From assembly GCA_022841365.1 (NCBI GenBank), contig JALHRP010000002.1, positions 1 through 43,161 of the forward strand: a stretch of DNA of 43,161 bases. The letters run 5' to 3'. Under the pieces are notes generated by a model. The model was not told the DNA's origin. It worked only from the letters and a program-made list of their open reading frames with translations, and did no database searches. Source of the stretch: Chitinophagaceae bacterium. GTDB lineage: Bacteria; Bacteroidota; Bacteroidia; Chitinophagales; Chitinophagaceae. How positions within the stretch are numbered: position 1 is the stretch's first letter; every line of letters begins with the position of its first letter. Positions 1 to 8,468 of the stretch are shown in pieces. Made by a program: the position numbers and the translations under genes.

Positions 1-2
1 AT

Positions 3-263
3 AGTATCACTTATTTCAGAATGCTTGAATTACCAACTCAAACAGATATTAAAGATTTTAAAATTAGGCCAACCCTCGATGGTTATGGATATGCTTTTGA
101 ATTCGCAACTCCCAATTCTTATCGCTTTATCACTTACGGAAATCCAAATATTTATAGTTATGATGAATGTAAATTAGTTTATGGATTTATTGAAATGCTG
201 AAACGCCAATTAGGGAATGATTTTGTATGGCCCTCAAATATAAAAGTCCCGCCAAGAAATTGA
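3..263 (+). CDS. Hypothetical protein, C-terminal part (cut by window edge)
   Basis: The reading frame is open to the left edge of the window, so this is probably the 3' part of a longer gene; an internal ATG at 21 would give 80 residues. The visible part has no motif that I recognise. It is fairly acidic and aromatic and mixes short strand-like and helix-like stretches. The last codons, encoding roughly KVPPRN, lie inside a hairpin (245-270) that also occurs as a downstream copy near 523-550, so the present C-terminus may have been set by arrival of that repeat. Function unknown. Confidence 0.45.
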   Translation, partial: SITYFRMLELPTQTDIKDFKIRPTLDGYGYAFEFATPNSYRFITYGNPNIYSYDECKLVYGFIEMLKRQLGNDFVWPSNIKVPPRN

Positions 264-270
264 CGGGACT
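245..270. terminator. Hairpin, decayed copy of the atpC-side terminator
   Basis: AGTCCCG (245-251) pairs with CGGGACT (264-270) around a 12-base loop that contains the stop codon of the preceding gene. The same arrangement, a hairpin followed by an atpC 3'-end fragment, recurs at 523-550 and at the real atpC terminator (713-742). It may terminate transcription in either direction. Confidence 0.45.
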
Positions 271-297
271 ATCTATGAGAATTTTGACTTCTGATTA

Positions 298-374
298 TAC
301 AGCTTCCGTTCCTTCAACCAACACGGCCTCTCCTCTCTTATCTCCTCTCCAAAAGAGAGGAGACGGTGCTGCAT
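298..374 (-). repeat. atpC 3'-end fragment plus GC-rich palindrome, copy A
   Basis: Positions 302-324 are identical over 23 bases to 770-792, the last codons of atpC. Read on the minus strand they encode VLVEGTEAV followed by TAA. The fragment is joined to a palindromic block (about 325-374) with complementary CTCTCCTCTC / GAGAGGAGA runs. A second copy of the whole unit lies at 580-656. It has no start codon of its own and looks like a duplicated gene end, not a gene. Confidence 0.7.
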
Positions 375-487
375 TACATAATTCAACATTTAGAACTACC
401 ACATCAATACCTGATTTCTAATCGTCACATTTTAAACTATCAATAGTTCAATTAAGCAATTAGAAAAGTAAGGGCTGTGGATTGAAA

Positions 488-515
488 GCCCCTCCTTTGG
501 AGGGGTTTGGGGAGG
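488..515. repeat. GC-rich palindromic repeat
   Basis: GCCCCTCC, a TTTGG turn and GGAGGGG followed by TTTGGGGAGGC form a strong hairpin in otherwise AT-rich DNA between the two atpC-end copies. It belongs to the same general class (CCCCTCC...GGAGGGG) as the repeats in the nuo spacers. Confidence 0.6.
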
Positions 516-522
516 CAATAAA

Positions 523-550
523 AAGTCCCGCTAAGTATTTAGCAGGACTT
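523..550. terminator. Hairpin, second copy of the atpC-side terminator
   Basis: AAGTCCCGCTAA (523-534) pairs with TTAGCAGGACTT (539-550) with one mismatch. It lies beside atpC-end copy B in the same relative position as the true terminator lies beside atpC. Confidence 0.45.
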
Positions 551-579
551 CAATTATTTGCTGTGTTGAATAATTATGA

Positions 580-656
580 TACAGCTTCCGTTCCTTCAAC
601 CGATACGACCTCTCCTCTCTTATCTCCTCTCCAAAAGAGAGGAGACGGTGCTGCAT
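580..656 (-). repeat. atpC 3'-end fragment plus GC-rich palindrome, copy B
   Basis: Positions 584-606 match the atpC end (770-792) at 21 of 23 bases, and on the minus strand encode VEGTEAVS followed by TAA. The adjoining palindrome (607-656) is almost identical to the one in copy A (325-374). Together with copy A and the intact gene this makes three consecutive atpC ends. Confidence 0.7.
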
Positions 657-712
657 AATTGATTTAAACTATAAAAGCTACCATATCGTCATTAGTACAA
701 TATTCAACAAAA

Positions 713-742
713 AAAATCCTGTTGAAGAATCAGCAGGATTTT
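713..742 (-). terminator. Terminator of the atpD-atpC operon
   Basis: AAAATCCTG (713-721) pairs with CAGGATTTT (734-742), about 20 bases beyond the atpC stop codon. Read on the minus strand the stem is followed by a T-rich tract, as expected for a Rho-independent terminator. Confidence 0.65.
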
Positions 743-762
743 CATTTATGTAATATTCTTTT

Positions 763-1014
763 TTATACCGCTTCCGTTCCTTCAACCAACACAGTTACTT
801 TGTTGTTCAGCACTTCTACAAAGCCACCTTGTATTTTATACAGTTCGTTGCGGTTTTTTTCAACCAGGATTTTTAATTGCCCTGCTTTTAATGCACTCAC
901 CAATGGAGCATGGTTATCCAATACTTCAAAGCTGCCGGCAATACCGGGTAACTGTACACCAATTACCTCGCCGCTGTATGTTTTTCCGAGTGGAGTTAAT
1001 ATTTCTAAATTCAT
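763..1014 (-). CDS. atpC: F1Fo ATP synthase epsilon subunit
   Basis: Central-stalk subunit of F1, coupling rotation to catalysis in the beta subunits and contacting gamma and the c-ring at the inner membrane. The 83-residue product begins MNLEILTPLGKTYSGEV and contains GSFEVLDNHAPLVSALKAG, the typical N-terminal beta-sandwich of epsilon with its DNHAP motif. The length covers only this domain; the regulatory C-terminal helical hairpin of longer epsilons is absent, which is common in this phylum. It lies downstream of atpD in the same direction, separated by a 253-bp repeat-filled spacer. The ATG follows an AGGAGG sequence by 10 bases, a rare clear ribosome binding site for this window, and that site lies within the repeat. 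Confidence 0.95.
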   Translation of the reverse strand: MNLEILTPLGKTYSGEVIGVQLPGIAGSFEVLDNHAPLVSALKAGQLKILVEKNRNELYKIQGGFVEVLNNKVTVLVEGTEAV

Positions 1015-1267
1015 AAGAAAGGCCCCTCCTGACCTCCCCGGAGGGGAGGAATACCACTCACAGCCCTAAAGAAGTGAGTGTTTGATTTTTGGTTGAAAAT
1101 TATGATGATGCAAGTAATACTGTACAAGAGTGCGACGCAACCGAGGATACATAGCAGCAAATGTGCCGGTAACAAAAACCATCATCAACTATTATTAAAG
1201 AACTGTTCAATCTATTTTTTATGCTGCCTTTCCAAGTCCTCCCTCCGGGAGGATTTAGGTGGGCTTC
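1015..1267 (-). repeat. Composite two-hairpin spacer element between atpD and atpC
   Basis: Read on the minus strand, a GC-rich hairpin (CCTCCCGGAGGGAGG core followed by ACTTGG) starts a few bases after the atpD stop. An AT-rich middle follows, then a second hairpin (CCTCCCCTCCGGGGAGG, then TCAGGAGGGGCC) that ends 8 bases before the atpC ATG. This order matches the elements in the nuo operon spacers, the left part being closest to that at 9594. No gene is seen in it. Confidence 0.75.
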
Positions 1268-2791
<1,524 letters not shown>

Positions 2792-2806
2792 TTATAATTC
2801 AGGCCG

Positions 2807-2837
2807 CAAAGGTAAGGGAGGAGGGGTAATTGTCCAA
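2807..2837 (-). promoter_or_regulatory. Bacteroidota-type promoter of atpD-atpC
   Basis: On the minus strand TTGG (2837-2834) is followed after exactly 19 bases by TACCTTTG (2814-2807). This fits the primary sigma consensus of the phylum, TTTG/TTG-N19-TAnnTTTG. Transcription would start near 2800, leaving a leader of about 30 bases before the atpD ATG. Confidence 0.7.
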
Positions 2838-3030
2838 TTAGAAGATCTGAAAATTTGAGATTGGGGAAAATTTGGGGGCTGGCCGGGATTTTGCTCTGAT
2901 TATTTGTGTTGTTGGATGGATAACTAAAGCTGTATAACCCGTTTCTTTTGCCTGACAGCACTTTCGCTGAAAACTTTTTACTCCCTTTGTGGTTATAATT
3001 TTTCTCTATAAAATTTATAAACCGAATTGT

Positions 3031-3861
3031 ATGAAAAAGAAATTCCACTTGCTGATTGCATTGCCGTTGTTGCTTGTAAGTTTTGTTGCCTGTAATGATG
3101 AAACAGACAAAGCAGCCGAAGTAAAAGAACCCATGCTGAAAGAAGAGAACATTACTTACACAGCAGACGGTGTAAGCATGAACGGTTTTGTAGTGTATGA
3201 TGAAAGTATGGAAGGCACCCGCCCTGCTGTATTGGTTGTACCCGAATGGTGGGGGCTGAATGAATATGGTATGATGCGTGCCCGTGAGCTGGCGAAGCTG
3301 GGTTATATTGCCATGGCGATTGACATGTATGGTAATGGTAAAAAAGCGGAGACGCCGGATAGTGCCGGAGCATTTGCCACTCCGTTTTATCAAAATCCGC
3401 AAATGGCTAAGACAAGAATTGAAGCTGCCATTGCAAAAATAAAATCATACACACAAACCGATGCGGCCAATGTTGCAGCAGTGGGTTACTGCTTTGGCGG
3501 TGCCATGGTGCTGAACACAGCACGTATGGGTATTGATTTAAAAGCAGTGGTAAGTTTTCATGGCAACCTGGTTGGTACGCCGTTGAATAAAGAGTTGCTG
3601 AAATCACAGGTATTGGTTTGTCATGGTGCTGCCGATCCGTTTGTACCTGCAGAAGAAGTGACGAAGTTTAAAACAGAAATGGATTCTGCCGGAGTTGCGT
3701 ATGCGTTTAAAGCATATCCAGATGCAGTGCATGCATTTACTAATCCCAATGCAACAGCGATGGGTGAAAAATTTAAGATACCAATCAAGTATAACGCTGC
3801 TGCAGATACTGCCAGCTGGAAGGATATGAAAGAGTTTTTGAGTGGGGGGTTTAAGAAGTAA
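3031..3861 (+). CDS. Dienelactone hydrolase family lipoprotein
   Basis: An alpha/beta hydrolase, probably anchored to the membrane by lipid. The 276-residue product starts MKKKFHLLIALPLLLVSF and has a lipobox ending at FVAC, followed by a mature domain of the dienelactone hydrolase family (PF01738). The catalytic triad is visible: Cys154 in GYCFGG, Asp202 in HGAADPFVP and His234 in AVHAF. The Cys nucleophile is typical of this family. The substrate cannot be read from the sequence. The ATG at 3031 is preferred because it gives a clean signal peptide; an upstream in-frame start would add 14 residues ahead of it. The gene ends at a shared terminator with the convergent gene at 3917. Confidence 0.88.
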   Translation: MKKKFHLLIALPLLLVSFVACNDETDKAAEVKEPMLKEENITYTADGVSMNGFVVYDESMEGTRPAVLVVPEWWGLNEYGMMRARELAKLGYIAMAIDMYGNGKKAETPDSAGAFATPFYQNPQMAKTRIEAAIAKIKSYTQTDAANVAAVGYCFGGAMVLNTARMGIDLKAVVSFHGNLVGTPLNKELLKSQVLVCHGAADPFVPAEEVTKFKTEMDSAGVAYAFKAYPDAVHAFTNPNATAMGEKFKIPIKYNAAADTASWKDMKEFLSGGFKK

Positions 3862-3880
3862 GATGAGATAATTATTTAGG

Positions 3881-3902
3881 AAGCCTCCCGGATGGGAGGC
3901 TT
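3881..3902. terminator. Bidirectional terminator
   Basis: AAGCCTCCC (3881-3889) and GGGAGGCTT (3894-3902) form a perfect 9-bp stem with a 4-base loop, followed by T-rich sequence. It lies between two convergent genes. Confidence 0.8.
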
Positions 3903-3916
3903 TTATATTATTTTCT

Positions 3917-4891
3917 TTAGAATTTCCAAAAATCTCCCGCTACAGTTGCTTTTAATGTATACACCCCTCCCCATAAGGGCGACTCTTTTAAGTAATTACC
4001 TTGTAGGTCTTCGATGATAAACGAAAACAAGAATCGATTGATTTGCAGTCCTACGCTTAATCCTAGAAAATTAACTTTTGAAGGACTTTGTTTTTTTAAA
4101 GTTTTGTCAAAGATATTTCTATATACACCTAATGTGCCATCGGTTAAAACAACAGTTTTATGAAACCCAGCAACCTGAAGTCCAATAGAATTATTTTCTT
4201 TTTCTGAAATCCATGAAAAATTAATTCCCTTTATCCATGTACTTGTTTGGATACTCGAAGAATCTTCAACCGCCTGCTTAATATTAATTTTATTGAAGTT
4301 ATACTCAATGAATAAATTTAGTTGAGTTGAAAATTGATACCCATTTTCTTTTTCAACGCTACCTTTCGATTTGATTTTTGTTTTGATTAATGAAAGCATG
4401 TCGTATTCAATTCGTCCTAAAAAACCATACTGACCCCTATCTGGCAAAAAAAGCTTACCAAGTTTAATTGAATCAAGGTTAGTTGAATCAAGGTTTGACC
4501 CTAAATTAAATCCAGCGTAAATTTTGAAAACAGGATGATCTGGAATTGGCTTTATTCCTACAAAAATATTAGCGGAAGGACTCAGCCCTTGCCCGTTTTG
4601 GGAATTACTAATATTTCCTAATCCATCAATTTCTGCAACATAAGAAGGTCGTTCAAAATTTGAAATATGCTTCGAATACTTGGACGCTAACTCTTTTAAT
4701 TTATTCTCATTTGTTGCACTAATTTCTATTCGATTTGCTTTAAGTATACTATCAAGTATTAATTCAAGACTTTTGTCTTTTGTGGATTTAATTATTGGCT
4801 TAGTGTCAATTCTTGGTATCATGATTTGACTATTTGCCATTCCATATGTTATGATCATTATGATGAGAACTATAATTTTCTTATTTAGCAT
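3917..4891 (-). CDS. Secreted protein of unknown function, possibly outer-membrane associated
   Basis: Not recognised. With the ATG at 4891 the product is 324 residues with a signal peptide (KKIIVLIIMIITYGMANSQ, cut probably before Q or I). An earlier start at 4930 would put 13 residues before the signal and is less likely. The C-terminal two thirds alternate polar and hydrophobic residues and end in KATVAGDFWKF, a terminal aromatic as in many outer-membrane beta-barrels, but this is only suggestive. The gene is more AT-rich than its neighbours. A GC-rich patch near its 3' end (3961-3984), encoding ESPLWGGVY, resembles the palindromic repeat found in frame in nuoM, so it may carry a repeat remnant. 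Confidence 0.6.
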   Translation of the reverse strand: MLNKKIIVLIIMIITYGMANSQIMIPRIDTKPIIKSTKDKSLELILDSILKANRIEISATNENKLKELASKYSKHISNFERPSYVAEIDGLGNISNSQNGQGLSPSANIFVGIKPIPDHPVFKIYAGFNLGSNLDSTNLDSIKLGKLFLPDRGQYGFLGRIEYDMLSLIKTKIKSKGSVEKENGYQFSTQLNLFIEYNFNKINIKQAVEDSSSIQTSTWIKGINFSWISEKENNSIGLQVAGFHKTVVLTDGTLGVYRNIFDKTLKKQSPSKVNFLGLSVGLQINRFLFSFIIEDLQGNYLKESPLWGGVYTLKATVAGDFWKF

Positions 4892-4977
4892 AATTGAAAT
4901 TTTATCTCTAAATAAAAAAATCAAAATCACTCCTTATACCGTCGTTTCCCCTTTTAAGCACAGGTTAAATCACCCTT

Positions 4978-5307
4978 TCACAACAACCCCCACCCCAACG
5001 CCTTGTTCACCACTTTGGCAATGGAGCCCAATGCAGCATTGATGGTTCCTTCAACGGCAATCAAGCCCAGTCCTTTAATGGAAAGCAGCACCGTACAGAA
5101 AGCACTTTTCTGTATGTCAATATGCAGCAGCGCTTCTTCTTTGGTGATTTTGCCTTCCAGTTTCAGCTGTTCAATCATGAGCAGTTTGTTGGCCATGTTC
5201 AGTGTTTCATTTTCTGCAAAAGGTTTTGCCTGTTTCCAAAATTTACCTAAATGCAGTTTGGCAGCTCCAAGCATATCCTGTACTAATTGTTGTGTATCGA
5301 GTGGCAT
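4978..5307 (-). CDS. Conserved-looking hypothetical protein
   Basis: A 109-residue product, mostly helical by composition, with a hydrophobic glycine- and alanine-rich C-terminal half (LLSIKGLGLIAVEGTINAA) that could be a membrane-associated segment. No signal peptide and no known motif. It follows the lipoprotein gene at 5356 in the same direction after 48 bases, so the two may be co-transcribed. Function unknown. Confidence 0.55.
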   Translation of the reverse strand: MPLDTQQLVQDMLGAAKLHLGKFWKQAKPFAENETLNMANKLLMIEQLKLEGKITKEEALLHIDIQKSAFCTVLLSIKGLGLIAVEGTINAALGSIAKVVNKALGWGLL

Positions 5308-5355
5308 AGTATAAAGTTGAAAGTGAAAAATGGAAAATAAAAAATAGAATCAATT

Positions 5356-5820
5356 TCAGAAAGCCTTTGCCCGTTGTTTCAACGCCATTAAAAAATAGAT
5401 GATTGCGCCGTACTGCGTTTCAAAGGTTTCTTTCAGCAGTTTTACTTCTTCCGGAATCAGCATACCGTTTGGTTTTCCTTTATGCAGTTGCTGCAGCCGC
5501 CCAATGTTTGCTTCCAGCTCATTGATCATACTCACCATGATTTTGTTTTTATCAATGGCTGCATTACGGATACGCACAGTTGCAGCTTTTACTTTTAACT
5601 GCTGATAGAATTGTTTTTGATTGTCGTATTTCAGATTTGTATTCTCCGGTTCACTTTCCAGAGCAACAAAAAAAGTGGAAGTCATTTCCTGCATCTCCGT
5701 GATGGTCTTGTCGGTTATTTCATCATATGGAGCAAGCAGGGTTACTTTACAGGAACACAGAAAAATAAGCAGTGTAATGGAAACAGAAAACCTTCTGCAT
5801 GTAAAAATGGAGTTGAACAT
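5356..5820 (-). CDS. Small lipoprotein of unknown function
   Basis: The ATG at 5820 gives 154 residues with a lipoprotein signal peptide (FSVSITLLIFLCSC). A longer frame runs to 5907, but its extra N-terminus is not signal-like. The mature part is highly helical and charged (KVKAATVRIRNAAIDKNKIMV), possibly forming a coiled-coil or helical bundle. It is probably the first gene of a pair with 4978-5307 and is divergent from the respiratory operon starting at 5981. Confidence 0.6.
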   Translation of the reverse strand: MFNSIFTCRRFSVSITLLIFLCSCKVTLLAPYDEITDKTITEMQEMTSTFFVALESEPENTNLKYDNQKQFYQQLKVKAATVRIRNAAIDKNKIMVSMINELEANIGRLQQLHKGKPNGMLIPEEVKLLKETFETQYGAIIYFLMALKQRAKAF

Positions 5821-5906
5821 TGTAATAAGGTTTATCCAACAAACTACAACTGATCTTTGAAAAATAAAAGCAGAGATGCTGCACAAATAAAGACAGAATA
5901 TCCCCA

Positions 5907-5920
5907 ATGATTAAAATCAT
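5907..5920. promoter_or_regulatory. Palindrome with FNR/CRP-like spacing upstream of the respiratory operon
   Basis: ATGATT-AA-AATCAT is a perfect inverted repeat that contains TGAT-N4-ATCA, the core spacing of FNR-type sites. It lies 61 bases before the start of the flavin reductase gene that heads the nuo cluster and in front of the divergent lipoprotein gene. AT-rich palindromes of this size also arise by chance. Confidence 0.3.
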
Positions 5921-5980
5921 GAAAAAGTTTTAGGAAATACCCTTCAGATAAAATAAATTGGACTATTAAACTAAAAACCA

Positions 5981-6700
5981 ATGGCGCTTCAACCCTGGCG
6001 AACGGGTACCATCATCCGTATTGTTGATGAAACTCCTAATACAAAACGTTACTGGATAAAGCTTGCTGAGCTGGATGCATTTGAATATAAACCGGGTCAG
6101 TTTGTTCAGCTCGAATTTCCCATTCACGAACAGCAGAGCAAGCGTTTACGCAGCTACAGCATTGCATCGTGGCCTGATGGCAGCAATGTGTTTGAACTGC
6201 TGATTGTATTAAATGAAGCTGGTGCAGGTACTACCTGGCTCTTTGCAAATGCAGTGGTGGGAACAGAATTGCCTGTGCGTGGTGCCATGGGTGTTTTTAC
6301 CTTGCCCGATGTAATTGATACCGACATCTTCTTTATATGTACAGGCACCGGCATAGCACCTTTCCGCAGTATGAGCCGGCATATTCAGTTACATAACATA
6401 CCGCACAAAAATATTTATCTGCTGTTTGGCACACGTAAACGGGAAGATCTGCTTTATTATGAAGAGCTCACTCAATTACAGAAAGACTGCCCAGGCTTTC
6501 ATTATATTCCTACACTATCGAGAGAGCAATGGGAAGGGCGCAGTGGTTATGTACATCCCATTTATGAAGAACTGTGCAGCAATAAGCAGGATGCAAAATT
6601 TTATTTGTGCGGATGGAAAGCCATGATTGATGAAACAAAAAAACGCATCATGGAAATGGGGTACGATAAAAAAGCAATTCATCAGGAACTTTACGGGTAA
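5981..6700 (+). CDS. Ferredoxin-NADP reductase-type flavoprotein
   Basis: A 239-residue oxidoreductase of the FNR superfamily, moving electrons between NAD(P)H and a one-electron carrier through FAD. The FAD-binding motif RLRSYSIAS is near residue 52, the pyridine-nucleotide-binding glycine motif CTGTGIAPFRS is near residue 118, and the C-terminal CGWKAMID segment matches the FNR CGxxxM region. There is no attached ferredoxin domain. The gene lies 107 bases ahead of nuoA in the same direction. Since the NADH-oxidising subunits of complex I are absent from the operon, it might serve as an alternative electron entry or exit partner. That is inference; members of this family have many other partners. 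Confidence 0.88.
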   Translation: MALQPWRTGTIIRIVDETPNTKRYWIKLAELDAFEYKPGQFVQLEFPIHEQQSKRLRSYSIASWPDGSNVFELLIVLNEAGAGTTWLFANAVVGTELPVRGAMGVFTLPDVIDTDIFFICTGTGIAPFRSMSRHIQLHNIPHKNIYLLFGTRKREDLLYYEELTQLQKDCPGFHYIPTLSREQWEGRSGYVHPIYEELCSNKQDAKFYLCGWKAMIDETKKRIMEMGYDKKAIHQELYG

Positions 6701-6807
6701 GAGAAACAGAATGTTTAAAAAATGATCCTGAACATATCCACAGTTAATATCAATCAGTTCTGTTTATAAAAACTAGTCGTTATATTCGTCTAACTTAAAA
6801 AAAAATT

Positions 6808-7158
6808 ATGGGTGCATCTTCACTCATTGTATTAATGATTGCTGCTGTTGCCTTTGCCGGCATTGCATTGCTTATTTCAAAAGTGGTGTTGAAAGCAACA
6901 AAGAATAAGCAAAAAGGTGAAGCGTATGAATGTGGTGTGCCTACCCGTGGCCCAAGCTGGATTCAGTTTAACGTAGGTTACTATCTGTTTGCACTTCTCT
7001 TTTTAATTTTTGATGTAGAGTTGATTTTTTTATATCCCTGGGCAGTAGTGGTAAAAGGTACCGGCTGGGTGGCGTTGGTTGAAGCAGTGATTTTTCTGTT
7101 CATTCTGTTTATGGGTTTTTTATACGCACATAAAAAAGGTGCGTTGAAATGGCAATAA
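6808..7158 (+). CDS. nuoA: NADH-quinone oxidoreductase subunit A
   Basis: Membrane subunit of complex I near the quinone site. The 116-residue product has three hydrophobic segments and the family signature YECGVPTRGPSWIQFNVGYY, followed by ALLFLIFDVELIFLYPWA, with the conserved acidic residues of the second helix. First of the eleven nuo genes in this cluster. The ATG follows an A-rich run, typical of starts here. Confidence 0.96.
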   Translation: MGASSLIVLMIAAVAFAGIALLISKVVLKATKNKQKGEAYECGVPTRGPSWIQFNVGYYLFALLFLIFDVELIFLYPWAVVVKGTGWVALVEAVIFLFILFMGFLYAHKKGALKWQ

Positions 7159-7165
7159 GAAAAAA

Positions 7166-7191
7166 CCCCGCCGCCCCTGTGGGGAACTTGG
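7166..7191 (+). repeat. Half-element relic in the nuoA-nuoB spacer
   Basis: CCCC...CCCCTGTGGGG followed by AACTTGG resembles the left hairpin of the composite spacer elements (compare the ACTTGG after the hairpin at 9594). No right-hand hairpin follows, and the spacer is only 80 bases. Confidence 0.45.
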
Positions 7192-7238
7192 ATACGGATG
7201 AAATAATATAAGTGCTCATTAAACGAGTTTGTAAAAAA

Positions 7239-7790
7239 ATGGATGAAGTAAAAAATATTGAGACGATTACAGGAGGCTTTCCCGGCGAAGTGCATCAAAC
7301 TCCAACAGGTGGTATATTAACCAGCCGTTTGGATGATGTGATCAATTGGGCACGCAGCAACTCATTATGGCCATTGGTATTTGGCACCAGTTGTTGTGCT
7401 ATTGAAATGATGAGTACGGCTGCAGCAAAATACGACTGGAGCCGTTTTGGTTTTGAAGTGGCAAGGGCAACACCTCGCCAGGCTGATGTAATTATTATTG
7501 CCGGCACCATTGTAAATAAAATGGCTCCTGTGTTGAAACGTTTATATGATCAAATGGCCGATCCGAAATATGTAGTGGCCATGGGCGCATGTGCTACCAG
7601 TGGTGGCCCGTTCTTTTATAATACTTATTCAGTTGTAAAAGGTGCCGATCATGTGATTCCGGTTGATGTGTATGTGGCGGGTTGTCCGCCAAGACCTGAA
7701 GCGTTGCTGCATGCCATGATTCAACTGCAGGAAAAAATAAAGAGTGGCATGACGAGAGAACAGATCAGAAACGAAATGAAAGTTGCATAA
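7239..7790 (+). CDS. nuoB: NADH-quinone oxidoreductase subunit B
   Basis: Peripheral-arm subunit that carries iron-sulfur cluster N2, which hands electrons to quinone. The expected ligands are present: adjacent Cys52 and Cys53 in GTSCCAIEM, Cys118 in MGACATSGG and Cys149 in [10 protein letters not shown]. The ATG at 7239 (183 residues) is preferred; a GTG at 7212 would add nine residues with no family match. The stop is 14 bases before nuoC. Confidence 0.97.
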   Translation: MDEVKNIETITGGFPGEVHQTPTGGILTSRLDDVINWARSNSLWPLVFGTSCCAIEMMSTAAAKYDWSRFGFEVARATPRQADVIIIAGTIVNKMAPVLKRLYDQMADPKYVVAMGACATSGGPFFYNTYSVVKGADHVIPVDVYVAGCPPRPEALLHAMIQLQEKIKSGMTREQIRNEMKVA

Positions 7791-7804
7791 CAGTTGTACA
7801 GAGA

Positions 7805-8272
7805 ATGTATATTATGACGAAGGAAGAATTAAAAAACAAGCTTACTGAAATCATCCCCGCAGCTGCACTTGATGAAAGTGGCGAATGGCTCAGTATGACT
7901 GTTGCTGCTGATGCATTACTATCAAATGCAGAGGTCCTGCGTAACAATGCAGATCTCAATTTCGATTACATGTTTTCCTTAACCTGTATTGATTGGAAAA
8001 CAAATTTGCAGATGGTGTATCATCTTACATCTACTGCACATCATCAACCATTGGTATTGAAAGTTGAATTGAACAGAACAAATCCGGAAATAGAAACCGT
8101 TTCACATATCTGGCGTACGGCAGAGTTTCATGAACGTGAAGTGTATGAATTGTTTGGCGTTATTTTTCTCAATCATCCCGATTTGCGTTTATTGATTTTG
8201 CCCGATGGATGGGAAGGAAAAAATCCGTTGAGGAAAGATTTTGAAGATGCGGTGAATATGATAAAGCTGTAA
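7805..8272 (+). CDS. nuoC: NADH-quinone oxidoreductase subunit C
   Basis: Peripheral-arm (30 kDa-type) subunit. The 155-residue product contains the family signature WRTAEFHEREVYELFGVIF and then HPDLRLLILPDGWEGKNPLRKDF. It is separate from nuoD, unlike the fused nuoCD of some bacteria. An internal ATG at 7814 (MTKEEL) is an equally reasonable start. Directly followed by a composite repeat spacer. Confidence 0.96.
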   Translation: MYIMTKEELKNKLTEIIPAAALDESGEWLSMTVAADALLSNAEVLRNNADLNFDYMFSLTCIDWKTNLQMVYHLTSTAHHQPLVLKVELNRTNPEIETVSHIWRTAEFHEREVYELFGVIFLNHPDLRLLILPDGWEGKNPLRKDFEDAVNMIKL

Positions 8273-8276
8273 AAGC

Positions 8277-8468
8277 CGGCCCCCTCTAACTCCCCCAAAG
8301 GGGGAGAATCACAGCACACCAGGCCAGCTTTTTGAAGAGTTTAAGTATTTGAATGATTATATAAAGATGAATAGATTTTTATTGCTGAAATGCTTAATTA
8401 CAAGCGAACATTAAAAAATAAAAAAGCCCGGCCTCCCTCTCTACGGGAGAGGGAACGAGGGTGAGGCT
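8277..8468 (+). repeat. Composite two-hairpin spacer element between nuoC and nuoD
   Basis: The left hairpin (CCCCCTCTAACTCCCCC / GGGGGAG) begins 4 bases after the nuoC stop and is followed by the GCACACCAGGCCAGCTT block. An AT-rich middle of about 95 bases contains GAAATGCTTAATTA. The right hairpin (8426-8468: GCCCGGCCTCCCTCTC, then GAGAGGG, then AACGAGGGTGAGGCT) ends directly at the nuoD ATG. It accounts for the whole spacer; there is no gene in it. Confidence 0.85.

Noticed and set aside
722-1069. Long plus-strand frame opposite atpC
   Set aside because: It is the complement of atpC and the repeat spacer, with no start signal or protein-like composition.
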